This document shows, in pieces, positions 36,601 through 44,988 of a stretch of 64,000 nucleotides of DNA. The DNA is from Lachnospiraceae bacterium. GTDB taxonomy: Bacteria > Bacillota > Clostridia > Lachnospirales > Lachnospiraceae. Under the pieces are notes generated by a model. The model made no database searches, was not told where the DNA came from, and was given only the letters and a program-made list of their open reading frames with translations. How positions within the stretch are numbered: the first letter of the stretch is position 1; the number at the start of each line of letters is the position of its first letter. Location of the stretch: positions 97,863 to 161,862 of the forward strand of contig JAFYYS010000022.1 in assembly GCA_017546025.1 (NCBI GenBank). Direction: 5' to 3'. The position numbers were made by a program, and so were the translations under genes.

Positions 36601-37012
36601 GGATGAAGCCGAGCGTAAGCGCATCGAAGCGCTTCGCCCAGACGGCCTGGTGCTTGACCGCGAGGAGATCATCACGGGACTTGACAACCGCTTTCTGACC
36701 GCGGAAAAGCTGACGTCTGATTTAATTCCCGTCAAAAAGGATGGCGGATACGTTTCCGGCATTGCAACCGAAGAGGAAATGCGGGATCTGATGAACCATG
36801 CCGAAAAGAAGATGGCGGACGGTGCCGCGGAAATCCTGCAGGGCAACATCAGAAGAACCCCGATTCGCACCGGACAGTCGACCTCCTGCACGTACTGCGC
36901 CTTCGCGGGGCTTTGCAAGGATTTCGGAGAGCATGACGGCGAGCAGATGCGAAAGAGCGAACCGATGGACAAAGAACTGTTCTTTGCGGCAATCAGGGAG
37001 GAGGAAACATGA
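33680..37012 (+). CDS. addB: ATP-dependent helicase/nuclease subunit B (AddB)
   Basis: Subunit of the RecBCD-like AddAB enzyme that resects double-strand breaks. 1110 residues from ATG 33680 (SD GGAGG); upstream in-frame starts lie in the hairpin leader. The C-terminal nuclease shows LKIVDYKSGSSG and LLQLPVYMKAM. The iron-sulfur cluster cysteines are one in EEYAKCAFITFLRRGLKL and three in STSCTYCAFAGLC. The N-terminal nucleotide-binding loop reads GSEGSRKT, where the family has G-x-x-G-S-G-K-T/S, so the glycine before lysine is arginine. It overlaps addA by four bases. Confidence 0.95.
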   Translation: MSLRYVIGSEGSRKTDFLYREMLRLSTTEPDVPVFYFVPDQATLTAQRELVKLHENGCVMNIDILSLSRLKYRLSEELGDCFPEVLTDIGKGMLVKKVLLGCDGELTLYGNKHRKPGFVSEMKSMLSELMRYLIDADRLSELSKDSEDPMLGHKLHDLSIILSGFHDALGDRYLTEEDIYSAMCDAVLKSKKLRGARIYLNGFTGFTPSQFLLLRSLLSVCSGMTVALTMDAELFGKTIPGYSIFHMTAETIAKLGRIADEEHIEVLTPVLLPDDRDESDLGFLKTNLFRRKGLKYADEVKHVRIRSAKTAKEEVRELVTDIERLVRLEGCRYKEIGVILGDVESYAPLLSDAAKTAGIPCFIDYKSDVLNNPLVDFVRTALVTVITDFRADKVSSYLKNPMAGYAFTDAALFENYLSAKGIRGFSAYQKPFTYRFRSVHGDCLTEVNRTREQLAADLGTLRTGLKNATDTSETVRVLYDFLLAHSCFEKTEELAGQLAESNDARALRKSAELRMIYGTVLNLLDDLNGLLGPVRLTPGEFTEVLDAGFHEIAIGLIPPEQDCITVGDIKRSRLEGIRHLFFVGVNDGSVPGFGHGSSILTEKEREDLAERKLELSELPQDSISTEEFYIYLACAKPSDSLTLSYSLIGKGGKEIKPSFVIYRILNMFPKLKIEDELDRSSLFDAVSSDGGKRLFLSALRKEPLGYPYEKEVTEWFMSEEGLPFLPVDRELLLASKEGEQVPESIPESVAKELYGQCLKGGVTMLEEYAKCAFITFLRRGLKLEEIPGYSPDQRDFGTIYHNALERYSESIREAGKTFRTVTEEEARTFMAEAVDYVMEKDSPDIFRVGERYSYVRHCLKRTLMHMTEIIRRQLQSGRFEPKYFEEKFRFTTEHMDVNGKIDRVDVYEDDRNYLKIVDYKSGSSGFDYRKIYDGRLLQLPVYMKAMTDRDPDNNVPAAMFYEKVGDSYVKASDADEAERKRIEALRPDGLVLDREEIITGLDNRFLTAEKLTSDLIPVKKDGGYVSGIATEEEMRDLMNHAEKKMADGAAEILQGNIRRTPIRTGQSTSCTYCAFAGLCKDFGEHDGEQMRKSEPMDKELFFAAIREEET

Positions 37013-40000
37013 GCATTACTTATACGCCAAACCAGCAAAGCGTCATCGATGCTCCGACCGCCAACATTCTTGTTTCCGCTGCGGCCGGTTCCGGTAAGAC
37101 CTCTGTTCTCGTCGAACGGATCATGCGCATGATTACCGACCCCGTGAATCCGGTTGACATCGACCGGATACTGGTCGTCACATTTACCAACGAAGCGGCC
37201 ACGCAGATGAAGGACAGAATCCGTTCCGCGCTTGATGACAGACTCGCCGATGAACCCGACAACGAGCGGCTGATCCGCGAAAGCGAGCGGCTGCAGTTCG
37301 CGCAGATTACGACGATTGACGGTTTCTGCCGAAGCGCCGTGCAGCGGTATTTCCATATGCTTAACATCGATCCGTCGTTCCGGACGATGGACGAGGCGGA
37401 GACAGGCCTTTTGTGGAGCCGCGCGCTTGAGGAAACGTACGAGCGGTATCTGACCGAAGGAACGCCTGAATTCTTTGATATGTTGGACCGTTACGCCGGA
37501 AGCGAGAACGAGGAAGGCTTTTATAAGACAGTCAGCGATTTAAAGCGGTTCGCGGACAGCGCGCCGTTTCCGGATGCGTGGATCACGAAGGCGGCTGTGG
37601 ATGTCTCGAAGATTGATTCCGCGGAAAGCCTGATCAAATCCGAAGCCTTTGCATCCGACATGCAGCATTTTCAATGTCTGCTCCGCTCGGACGAGAAGCT
37701 GTTAACGAAGCTTTTAGCAATCTGTAATGACCCGGACGGTCCGGCGGTCTATATTCCGACTCTTAATGAGGATCTTTCGAACATCCGAACTGTTCTTGCC
37801 GCACAAACGCCCGAAGCGTTTCAAAAGGCTGCGGCAGCATGGCTTCCCGGAGGCTTCAAGCCGTGCCGCAACCCGCAGAACGAACAGAAGAAGAATCTGG
37901 TTTCGTCCCAGCGGAATGACCGGAAGAAGACATGGACTGAGATGCAGAAAACGTTCGCGGGCGACGCGTTAACCCGTTATGCTTCGGAGATTCAAAACTG
38001 CGCCGGCGCCATCGAGACGCTCTGCAGATTCACAAAGGATGCTTCGAAGCATTTCCGCGAGCTGATGGACGAGGAGAATGCCTACGACTTCAGCACCATC
38101 GCGCACCTGACGCTGTCGCTTTTCGTGACGGAGAAGGACGGAGAGCTCGTTTATACCGAGGCTGCGAAGCAGTACCGCCGCGTATTTCACGAGATTATGA
38201 TTGACGAGTATCAGGACTCCAACATGGTGCAGGAAATGTTCTTAAACGCCGTTTCCGGCATCAGCGACGGAAAGCCGAATGTGTTCACGGTCGGCGACAT
38301 CAAGCAGAGCATCTACCTGTTCCGCATGGCCTGCCCGGACCTTTTCGCAGGAAAATACAACACCTACTCGGATGATCCCGACAGCTCTTACCGGCGCATC
38401 CTTTTAAACGAAAACTTCCGAAGCCGCAAGCAGGTTGTGGACGGAATCAATGACATTTTCCGAAAGATCATGATGAAGGATCTCGGCGGCGTCGATTATG
38501 ATAAGTCTGCCGAGCTGATCAACGGCGCGAAGTATCCGTACACCTATACCGAGGAGGAAGGAAGAAACGAATACCTCCTTGTCAAATGTGAGGAAACCGC
38601 CGATAAGAATGCTGCCGTTTATGCGAGCATCATCGACCGGATTCTGACGCTGACGGACCCGGTGAAGGGACTTTATGTCAGCCCGAAGAACCGGCCGGCA
38701 AGAATTGCCCGGTTCGGGGATATCGTCATCCTCGCGAAGACGAAGACCAAAGGCATTCCCGAGCTTCTTGCGGCGTTTAAGAAGGCCGGCATTCCCGCCT
38801 ATCTGGCCGATGCCAAGGGCTACTTTGATGCGGCAGAAGTGCGCAATGTATTGCATTTTCTGAAAATACTCGACAACCCGTTTGCGGATATTCCGTTCGC
38901 AGGCGTGTTAAAGTCGCCCATGGGCGGATTCGGCTATGAAGAACTGGCGCTGATCAGAATCTGGGAGAAGGAAAGAAATACCGACGGAAAAGTCGGATAC
39001 CTTTATGAAACGCTGCGGGCAATCTGCAATGCGGAATACCTGAGCAGCCGGTTTACGGAGGTCAGAAGAAAAGCCGGGGCATTCCTTGCGCTTTACGATG
39101 AACTGCGCGAGAAGCGCATCTGCCTGTCGGTTTCCGAACTGCTCGGCGAAATCTACCGGCTGACCGGCTATGCTTCGATGGTTTCGGTGACGGACGGCGG
39201 TTCCGAGAAGGAAAGAAACCTGCTGACGCTTGTTGAGAAGGCGAAGGACTTCGAGAAGGGTGTCTTCACGGGACTTTCGGACTTTGTCCGCTACATCGAC
39301 GATATGATCCGCTATGACGTGAATCCGGAGTCCGGCTTCCTCGATACGTCCGATTCGGTCCGCGTCATGTCCATTCATAAAAGCAAGGGTCTCGAGTTTC
39401 CGATTGTCTTTTTGATGGACTGCGAACGCGACACCTATTATTCGGGTGAGAATCCGGTCATGCTGTTCCATGCGGGACTCGGCATCGGGCCGACGGCATT
39501 CTTCCCGGACGAACGCCGCATGACGGACACGTACTTAAAGCAGGCCGTTTCCAGAAAGCGGCACCGCGACGAGGTCGGCGAGGCAATCAGGCTTTTGTAT
39601 GTCGGCATGACAAGAGCAAAGGAAAAGCTCATCCTTACCGGTTACGGAAAAGCATCCCGATGGAGTAAATATCTGGCGAGCCTTCCGCCCGAAGGAGAGC
39701 CGATGGCATATACCGATATCGAACGGGCCGGGTCTTATCAGGATTTGATTCTTCCGTGCATCCTTTCGGGTGTTCCGAAGGAGGAGCGGGACCGCACCGA
39801 GCCGATCGGAAAGGATATCTGGGCCGGTTTTTCCGAACTTCATACAGCGAACTGGGTCATCCGAACCGTTTCGGACGAAACCCTGGCAAATGCGACGCTG
39901 AAACGTACGTCCCCGGTCGGCATCGCAGAGTCCCCCGAACCGGTTTCGGACGTGATGCGGGAATTCTTTGCCTACCGGTACCCGCACCAAAACGGCGGCG

Positions 40001-40677
40001 CGCCGGTGAAGCTTTCGGTTTCCGCTTTGAAGAAGAGCCATATGGAAGAGGAAGCCGTTGTGCGCGACCTTCCCGAGGCCCATATTGAACATGAGCCGGA
40101 GAAACTTCCGCCTGTTCCGAAGTTCATTGCGCCTTCGGAAACAAGCGAGGATATGCGCGGTGCAATGCGCGGAACATGGTATCACAGAATTCTCGAGCTG
40201 CACGATTATAACAGGGACGGTTCTGCAGATGACTGGAAGTCCGAAGTGAAAGAAATGGTGAGCGGCGGTCTTGTGCCGAAGGAAACCATTACCGCAATCG
40301 ATTTCAAAAAGCTTGAGACGTTCTGCCGTTCCGACATCGGACAGCGGATGAAACAGGCAGCTCTTTTGGGCACCTTGAAGAGAGAGCAGGCATTTGTCAT
40401 GGGCGTTCCGGCCGATACGATTGATGCAGCTTATCCCGCTTCGGAAACGGTTCTGATTCAGGGAATCATCGATGCCTTCTTCGAGGAAGAGGGCGGCATC
40501 ACATTGGTCGATTACAAGACCGACCGGGTCGGAGCGGAAGACGGAGAAGAGGTTCTTCGGGCCCGTTACGGGATTCAGCTTCGCTATTACGCGGACGCAA
40601 TCACCCGCGGAACCGGAAAAAATGTAAAAGAATGTGTGATTTACAGTTTTGCTCTTCAAAAATCCGTGCCGTTGTAG
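37009..40677 (+). CDS. addA: ATP-dependent helicase/nuclease subunit A (AddA)
   Basis: UvrD-type helicase plus nuclease subunit, 1222 residues. Helicase motifs are intact: Walker A SAAAGSGKTSVLVERI, Ia VTFTNEAATQMKDRI, II MIDEYQDSN, III VGDIKQSIYLFR, IV NENFRS, V VRVMSIHKSKGLEFPIVF and VI RLLYVGMTRAKEKL. The C-terminal nuclease motif is ITLVDYKTDRVG then QLRYYADAI. The ATGA overlap with addB suggests coupled translation and equal amounts of both subunits. Confidence 0.97.
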   Translation: MSITYTPNQQSVIDAPTANILVSAAAGSGKTSVLVERIMRMITDPVNPVDIDRILVVTFTNEAATQMKDRIRSALDDRLADEPDNERLIRESERLQFAQITTIDGFCRSAVQRYFHMLNIDPSFRTMDEAETGLLWSRALEETYERYLTEGTPEFFDMLDRYAGSENEEGFYKTVSDLKRFADSAPFPDAWITKAAVDVSKIDSAESLIKSEAFASDMQHFQCLLRSDEKLLTKLLAICNDPDGPAVYIPTLNEDLSNIRTVLAAQTPEAFQKAAAAWLPGGFKPCRNPQNEQKKNLVSSQRNDRKKTWTEMQKTFAGDALTRYASEIQNCAGAIETLCRFTKDASKHFRELMDEENAYDFSTIAHLTLSLFVTEKDGELVYTEAAKQYRRVFHEIMIDEYQDSNMVQEMFLNAVSGISDGKPNVFTVGDIKQSIYLFRMACPDLFAGKYNTYSDDPDSSYRRILLNENFRSRKQVVDGINDIFRKIMMKDLGGVDYDKSAELINGAKYPYTYTEEEGRNEYLLVKCEETADKNAAVYASIIDRILTLTDPVKGLYVSPKNRPARIARFGDIVILAKTKTKGIPELLAAFKKAGIPAYLADAKGYFDAAEVRNVLHFLKILDNPFADIPFAGVLKSPMGGFGYEELALIRIWEKERNTDGKVGYLYETLRAICNAEYLSSRFTEVRRKAGAFLALYDELREKRICLSVSELLGEIYRLTGYASMVSVTDGGSEKERNLLTLVEKAKDFEKGVFTGLSDFVRYIDDMIRYDVNPESGFLDTSDSVRVMSIHKSKGLEFPIVFLMDCERDTYYSGENPVMLFHAGLGIGPTAFFPDERRMTDTYLKQAVSRKRHRDEVGEAIRLLYVGMTRAKEKLILTGYGKASRWSKYLASLPPEGEPMAYTDIERAGSYQDLILPCILSGVPKEERDRTEPIGKDIWAGFSELHTANWVIRTVSDETLANATLKRTSPVGIAESPEPVSDVMREFFAYRYPHQNGGAPVKLSVSALKKSHMEEEAVVRDLPEAHIEHEPEKLPPVPKFIAPSETSEDMRGAMRGTWYHRILELHDYNRDGSADDWKSEVKEMVSGGLVPKETITAIDFKKLETFCRSDIGQRMKQAALLGTLKREQAFVMGVPADTIDAAYPASETVLIQGIIDAFFEEEGGITLVDYKTDRVGAEDGEEVLRARYGIQLRYYADAITRGTGKNVKECVIYSFALQKSVPL

Positions 40678-40734
40678 TATAATATATGCGGTTATGTGCC
40701 CTTCCGTCCCGGACGGAGGATGAGGAGAGAAATC

Positions 40735-41676
40735 ATGCGGGAGAAGATTATATTTGTTTACAATCCGAATGCCGGCAAAAAGAAGATCAGCGTCAAGTTA
40801 AACGACATCGTCCGTGAGCTGGTCGAGGACAACTGCGACCTTGTTTTGAGCCCTACGAAAAAGCACGGCGACGCGAAGGAGACCGTGATGACTTATTTGC
40901 GTGAAGGCATGCTGAAACGGATCATCTGTTCCGGCGGCGACGGCACGCTTCATGAAGTCATCAACGGCATGCTTTCCTGTGAGCAGACGGACCGCAGAGT
41001 GCCTCTTTTATATATTCCGGCCGGCAGCACCAACGACTTCGGAAAGTCCTTAAAGCTTCCGAAGGACATGGTGGAAATCGCCAAGCTCGGCAGGGAAGGC
41101 ATGTGTTATCCGTGCGACATGGCATTGTTCAATACGGAGTATTTCGTTTACACGGCCGCGTTCGGCATGTTCACGAAGGTTTCGTACGAAACGAAGCAGA
41201 GCATGAAGAACGTGTTCGGTCATATGGCATACGTGTTAAACGGTGCCGCGTCCTTAACGCATATTGACAAATACAACATGAAGATTTCGTATGACGACCG
41301 TTATACGGAAGGAACCTTCGTTTACGGGATGGTCGTGAATTCCGAGTCCATCGGCGGCTTCAAGGGCATCACCGGCAAAGATGTCTCCTTAAACGACGGT
41401 TATTACGAAATGCTTCTTGTGAGGGAATTTAAAGCCTTCGAACTGCCGGATATCATCAACAGCATCCGGCGCGCGGATTATTCCAATCCGAACCTTTTGC
41501 ATGCAAGAGTCAAGCATGTCCGGTTCGAATGCGATAAGCCTGTTTCCTATACGCTTGACGGAGAGTTCGGCGGGGAATGTAAGGTGGCGGATATTTCCAT
41601 CCGTTACCGCGCTGTTGATTTCATGATTCCGAAGACTTTAATCGGTCTTTGGGAAGGGGCCGACAAGGCCTGGTAA
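40735..41676 (+). CDS. Diacylglycerol/sphingosine-type lipid kinase (DagK/YegS family)
   Basis: 313 residues from ATG 40735 (SD GAGGAGA), since the longer frame from 40696 has no SD. N-terminal FVYNPNAGKKK, the nucleotide motif CSGGDGTLHEVINGM and YIPAGSTNDFGKSL are classic. The C-terminal beta domain ends with DGEFGGECKVADISIRYRAVDFMIP. It probably phosphorylates diacylglycerol returned from membrane-derived lipids (family inference). A possible -10 box TATAAT at 40678-40683 overlaps the addA end, without a good -35. Confidence 0.93.
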   Translation: MREKIIFVYNPNAGKKKISVKLNDIVRELVEDNCDLVLSPTKKHGDAKETVMTYLREGMLKRIICSGGDGTLHEVINGMLSCEQTDRRVPLLYIPAGSTNDFGKSLKLPKDMVEIAKLGREGMCYPCDMALFNTEYFVYTAAFGMFTKVSYETKQSMKNVFGHMAYVLNGAASLTHIDKYNMKISYDDRYTEGTFVYGMVVNSESIGGFKGITGKDVSLNDGYYEMLLVREFKAFELPDIINSIRRADYSNPNLLHARVKHVRFECDKPVSYTLDGEFGGECKVADISIRYRAVDFMIPKTLIGLWEGADKAW

Positions 41677-41687
41677 CAAGTACCCGA

Positions 41688-41725
41688 ATTCCGGCAGCAT
41701 CGTAAAACGAGGGGAACGCCGGAAT
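41688..41725 (+). promoter_or_regulatory. Leader hairpin ahead of xylB
   Basis: ATTCCGGC (41688-41695) and GCCGGAAT (41718-41725) form a perfect 8-bp stem with a 22-base loop, 27 bases before the xylB start. No T run follows, so it is not a simple terminator. Confidence 0.5.
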
Positions 41726-41752
41726 ATCAAATAAAACTTTTGGAGGTAGACT

Positions 41753-43234
41753 ATGTATTATATCGGTGTGGATCTGGGAACGTCATCCGTAAAGCTTCTG
41801 ATGATGGATGAAAAGGGCGAGATCAAGAATATCGTTTCGAAGGAGTATCCGCTGTTCTTCCCGAAGACCGGCTGGTCCGAGCAGAAGCCTGAGGACTGGT
41901 GGACGCAGATGAAGGCAGGCGTTAAGGAACTCGTGAAGGGCTTTGACGCAAGTCAGGTTGCCGGCATCAGCTTCGGCGGACAGATGCACGGTCTTGTCAT
42001 TCTCGATGAGAACGACAATGTGCTTCGTCCCGCAATTTTGTGGAATGACGGACGTACCCAGGAGGAATGCGATTACCTGAACAACGTCATCGGACGTGAG
42101 AAGATTTCCGCTTACACCGCGAACATGGCACTGACCGGTTTCACCGCACCGAAGCTTCTGTGGGTGAAGAAGCATGAGCCCGAAATCTTTTCTAAGATCT
42201 GCAAGATCATGCTCCCGAAGGACTACATCGCTTACCTTCTTTCCGGTGTACACTGCACGGATGTTTCGGATGCTTCCGGAATGCTCCTGTTTGACGTTAA
42301 GAACAAGTGCTGGAGTAAGGAGATGATCGACATCGTCGGCATCAAGGAAAGCCAGCTTGCCAAGATTTTCGAAAGCTACGAAGTTGTCGGAACGATTCTT
42401 CCCGAGGTTGCCGAGGAGCTCGGCCTTCCGAAGACCGTTAAGATCATCGCAGGTGCCGGCGACAATGCCGCAGGCGCTGTCGGAACCGGAACGCTTGAGC
42501 ACGGCATGTGCAGCGTATCCCTCGGAACGAGCGGTACCGTATTCATCTCGACCGACGAGTTCGCGGTTGACGACGCCAACGCAATGCACTCCTTCGCACA
42601 TGCGAACGGACGCTATCATTTCCTCGGCTGCATGCTTTCCGCTGCTTCCTCCAATAAGTGGTGGATGGATGACATCATCGGTACGAAGGATTATGCCGCT
42701 GAGCAGAAGGGCATTAAGGAAATCGGCAAGAACAACGTTTACTATCTGCCTTATCTGATGGGCGAGCGTACCCCTCATAACAACCCCGACGCAAGAGGCT
42801 GCTTCATCGGCCTTTCGATGGATACGAAGCGTGAGGACATGACCCTCGCTGTTATGGAAGGCGTTACCTACGCACTCCGCGATGCACTTGAGATTGCCCG
42901 CAGCTTCGGCGTTAAGATCGAGCGTATCCGTGCCATCGGCGGCGGCGCAAAGAGCCCGCTCTGGTGCAAGGTTCTCGCGAACATCATGAACGTTAAGGTT
43001 GACAAGATCAACTGTGAAGAAGGCCCCGGCTACGGCGCTGCAATTCTTGCGGCAGTCGGCTGCGGCGAGTACGCAAGCGTTGAAGAGGCTGCAGGCAAGC
43101 TGATCCGCGTCGTTGATACGATTGACCAGGATCCTGCTATTGTTGCGGAATATGAGAAGCGTTATCAGATTTTCCGCGGTCTGTATCCCGCACTGGTGCC
43201 GTCCTTTAAGGCAATGGCAGAATTAAACAAATAA
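41753..43234 (+). CDS. xylB: Xylulokinase (FGGY family)
   Basis: Phosphorylates D-xylulose to feed the pentose phosphate pathway. 493 residues, SD TTGGAGG. N-terminal ATPase motif YYIGVDLGTSSVKLLMMDE; GWSEQKPEDWW; the xylulokinase-specific GGQMHGLVILDE and ILWNDGRTQEE; catalytic Asp in GAGDNAAGAVGTG; and the FGGY C-terminal motif AIGGGAKSPLW. No xylose isomerase or transporter gene lies beside it. Confidence 0.95.
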   Translation: MYYIGVDLGTSSVKLLMMDEKGEIKNIVSKEYPLFFPKTGWSEQKPEDWWTQMKAGVKELVKGFDASQVAGISFGGQMHGLVILDENDNVLRPAILWNDGRTQEECDYLNNVIGREKISAYTANMALTGFTAPKLLWVKKHEPEIFSKICKIMLPKDYIAYLLSGVHCTDVSDASGMLLFDVKNKCWSKEMIDIVGIKESQLAKIFESYEVVGTILPEVAEELGLPKTVKIIAGAGDNAAGAVGTGTLEHGMCSVSLGTSGTVFISTDEFAVDDANAMHSFAHANGRYHFLGCMLSAASSNKWWMDDIIGTKDYAAEQKGIKEIGKNNVYYLPYLMGERTPHNNPDARGCFIGLSMDTKREDMTLAVMEGVTYALRDALEIARSFGVKIERIRAIGGGAKSPLWCKVLANIMNVKVDKINCEEGPGYGAAILAAVGCGEYASVEEAAGKLIRVVDTIDQDPAIVAEYEKRYQIFRGLYPALVPSFKAMAELNK

Positions 43235-43242
43235 GACAACAA

Positions 43243-43286
43243 GCCGGCGGACCCCGTGATACGGGGTTCGCTTTCTGGCGTTTTTA
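43243..43286 (+). terminator. Terminator of xylB
   Basis: ACCCCGT/ACGGGGT core stem extended by outer GCC/GGC pairing, followed by five T. Confidence 0.75.
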
Positions 43287-43309
43287 AGTAAGCCTCAGGA
43301 GGATGAAAG

Positions 43310-44095
43310 ATGGATGCCTACACCGATTTTGCATCGGTATACGATCTGTGCATGGATGCGGTTCCGTACGACGACTGGGCACAGGCAATCCGTGACCGTC
43401 TGACGGAATACGGCATTGCCGACGGACTCGTCTGCGAGCTCGGCTGCGGCACCGGTGAGATGACGGAACGTCTTTCCGACCTCGGCTACGACATGATCGG
43501 CGTCGACGCTTCCGAGGATATGCTCATGGAAGCGCGTGAAAAGCTCTATGAGCGCGCGGAAGAGGAAAGTCGTGACATTCTCTACCTTCTGCAGGATATG
43601 CGTGAATTTGAGCTTTACGGGACTGTCAGGGCATTTGTCAGTGTATGCGACAGCATGAATTACATGCTCACCGAGCAGGATCTTCTGACGGTATTCCGCC
43701 TGGTCAACAATTATCTCGACCGAAACGGCATCTTCCTGTTTGACATGAAGACCGATGCCTGTTACCTCGAGATGGGCGACGAGACACGCGCCGAGAACTT
43801 TAACGGCGCCGCCGTCATCTGGGAGAATTCCTACAAAAAGCGCAAGAAACAGAATACGTACCGGGTGACGATGTTTCTTCGCGAGCACGGCGATTTGTAC
43901 CGCAAATCATCCGAAATCCACGTACAGCAGGCCTACACGGTCGAACAGGTGAAACGGCTTCTTACGGAAGCAGGAATGGAATTCCTTTCGGTTTGGGATG
44001 TGGAAACCGGACTTCCGGTCACGAAAGAAACAAAACGCATGATGTTCGCCGCAAGGGAAGGCTTTCAACCCGGAAAATGCTACGAAGCACAATAA
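43310..44095 (+). CDS. Class I SAM-dependent methyltransferase
   Basis: 261 residues; SD AGGAGG at 43297-43302. SAM-binding motif I is VCELGCGTGEMTERL, the acidic strand-two end is MIGVDASEDML and motif IV is in YLLQDMREFEL. The N-terminal YTDFASVYDLCMDAVPYDDW is typical of the Firmicute YqeM-like small-molecule methyltransferases. The substrate is unknown. It is closely followed by hslO. Confidence 0.88.
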   Translation: MDAYTDFASVYDLCMDAVPYDDWAQAIRDRLTEYGIADGLVCELGCGTGEMTERLSDLGYDMIGVDASEDMLMEAREKLYERAEEESRDILYLLQDMREFELYGTVRAFVSVCDSMNYMLTEQDLLTVFRLVNNYLDRNGIFLFDMKTDACYLEMGDETRAENFNGAAVIWENSYKKRKKQNTYRVTMFLREHGDLYRKSSEIHVQQAYTVEQVKRLLTEAGMEFLSVWDVETGLPVTKETKRMMFAAREGFQPGKCYEAQ

Positions 44096-44107
44096 GAGAC
44101 AGGTTAT

Positions 44108-44977
44108 ATGAGTGATACTTTGATTCGGGCATATGCCGCGGACGGATTTGTCCGGGCGTTTGCCGCATCCACAAAAGAAATCGTCGCATTTGCCAAAAAG
44201 GCACACGGCACGAGTCCGGTCTGCACGGCCGCACTCGGAAGGCTTTTAACGGCGGGCTCCATGATGGGCTCGATGATGAAGAGTAAGGCCGATATCATGA
44301 CGCTTTTAATCCGCTGTGAAGGACCGATCGGCGGGCTTTGCGTGACGGCAGATGCCGAAGGCAATGTAAAAGGCTACGTGAACGAGCCTCTGGTCATGCT
44401 TCCCGCCAAGCCGAACCATCATTTTGATGTCGGCGGGGCTCTCGGAAAGGGCATTCTTTCCGTTATCCGCGACCTCGGACTTAAAGACCCGTATGTCGGA
44501 GAGGTAGAGCTGCAGACAGGCGAAATCGCGGAAGATTTGACCTACTATTTCGCGTCGAGCGAACAGACGCCGTCCGTTGTCGGGCTCGGCGTTCTGATGA
44601 ACAAAGACAACACGGTCGCCTGCGCGGGCGGCTTTATCCTGCAATTGATGCCGGACTGTCCGGAGGAAGTGATTGCGACAATTGAGAAGAACATCAAGGA
44701 CATTCCGAGCGTCACGGATATGCTTTCCTCGGGCATGAGCCCTGAGGACATCCTGAACAGGACGCTTGACGGACTGAATCCCGAAATTACCGACACGCTG
44801 ACGCCGAAGTATCTTTGCAACTGCTCGAAGGAGCGTTATGCCAAAGGCATCATGAGTCTCGGCAAAAAGGATCTCGATTCCCTGATTGCAGGCGGGGAGG
44901 ACATTGAAGTCGTATGCAGGTTCTGCGGAAAGAAATACACATTTTCCGCGGAAGAGCTTAAGGATATGCAGCGTTAA
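44108..44977 (+). CDS. hslO: Redox-regulated chaperone Hsp33
   Basis: Holdase activated by oxidative unfolding when its zinc is released. 289 residues. The N-terminal domain includes TSPVCTAALGRLLTAGSMMG and GPIGGLCVTADAEGNVKGYV. The C-terminal redox switch has the full Cys-x-Cys and Cys-x-x-Cys set, YLCNCSKERY and EVVCRFCGKKYTF. Confidence 0.97.
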   Translation: MSDTLIRAYAADGFVRAFAASTKEIVAFAKKAHGTSPVCTAALGRLLTAGSMMGSMMKSKADIMTLLIRCEGPIGGLCVTADAEGNVKGYVNEPLVMLPAKPNHHFDVGGALGKGILSVIRDLGLKDPYVGEVELQTGEIAEDLTYYFASSEQTPSVVGLGVLMNKDNTVACAGGFILQLMPDCPEEVIATIEKNIKDIPSVTDMLSSGMSPEDILNRTLDGLNPEITDTLTPKYLCNCSKERYAKGIMSLGKKDLDSLIAGGEDIEVVCRFCGKKYTFSAEELKDMQR

Positions 44978-44988
44978 GGAGGACAGAT

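Noticed and set aside
40678..40683. Strong promoter for the lipid kinase gene
   Set aside because: A good -10 box exists but no acceptable -35 at the proper distance; mentioned only as possible.
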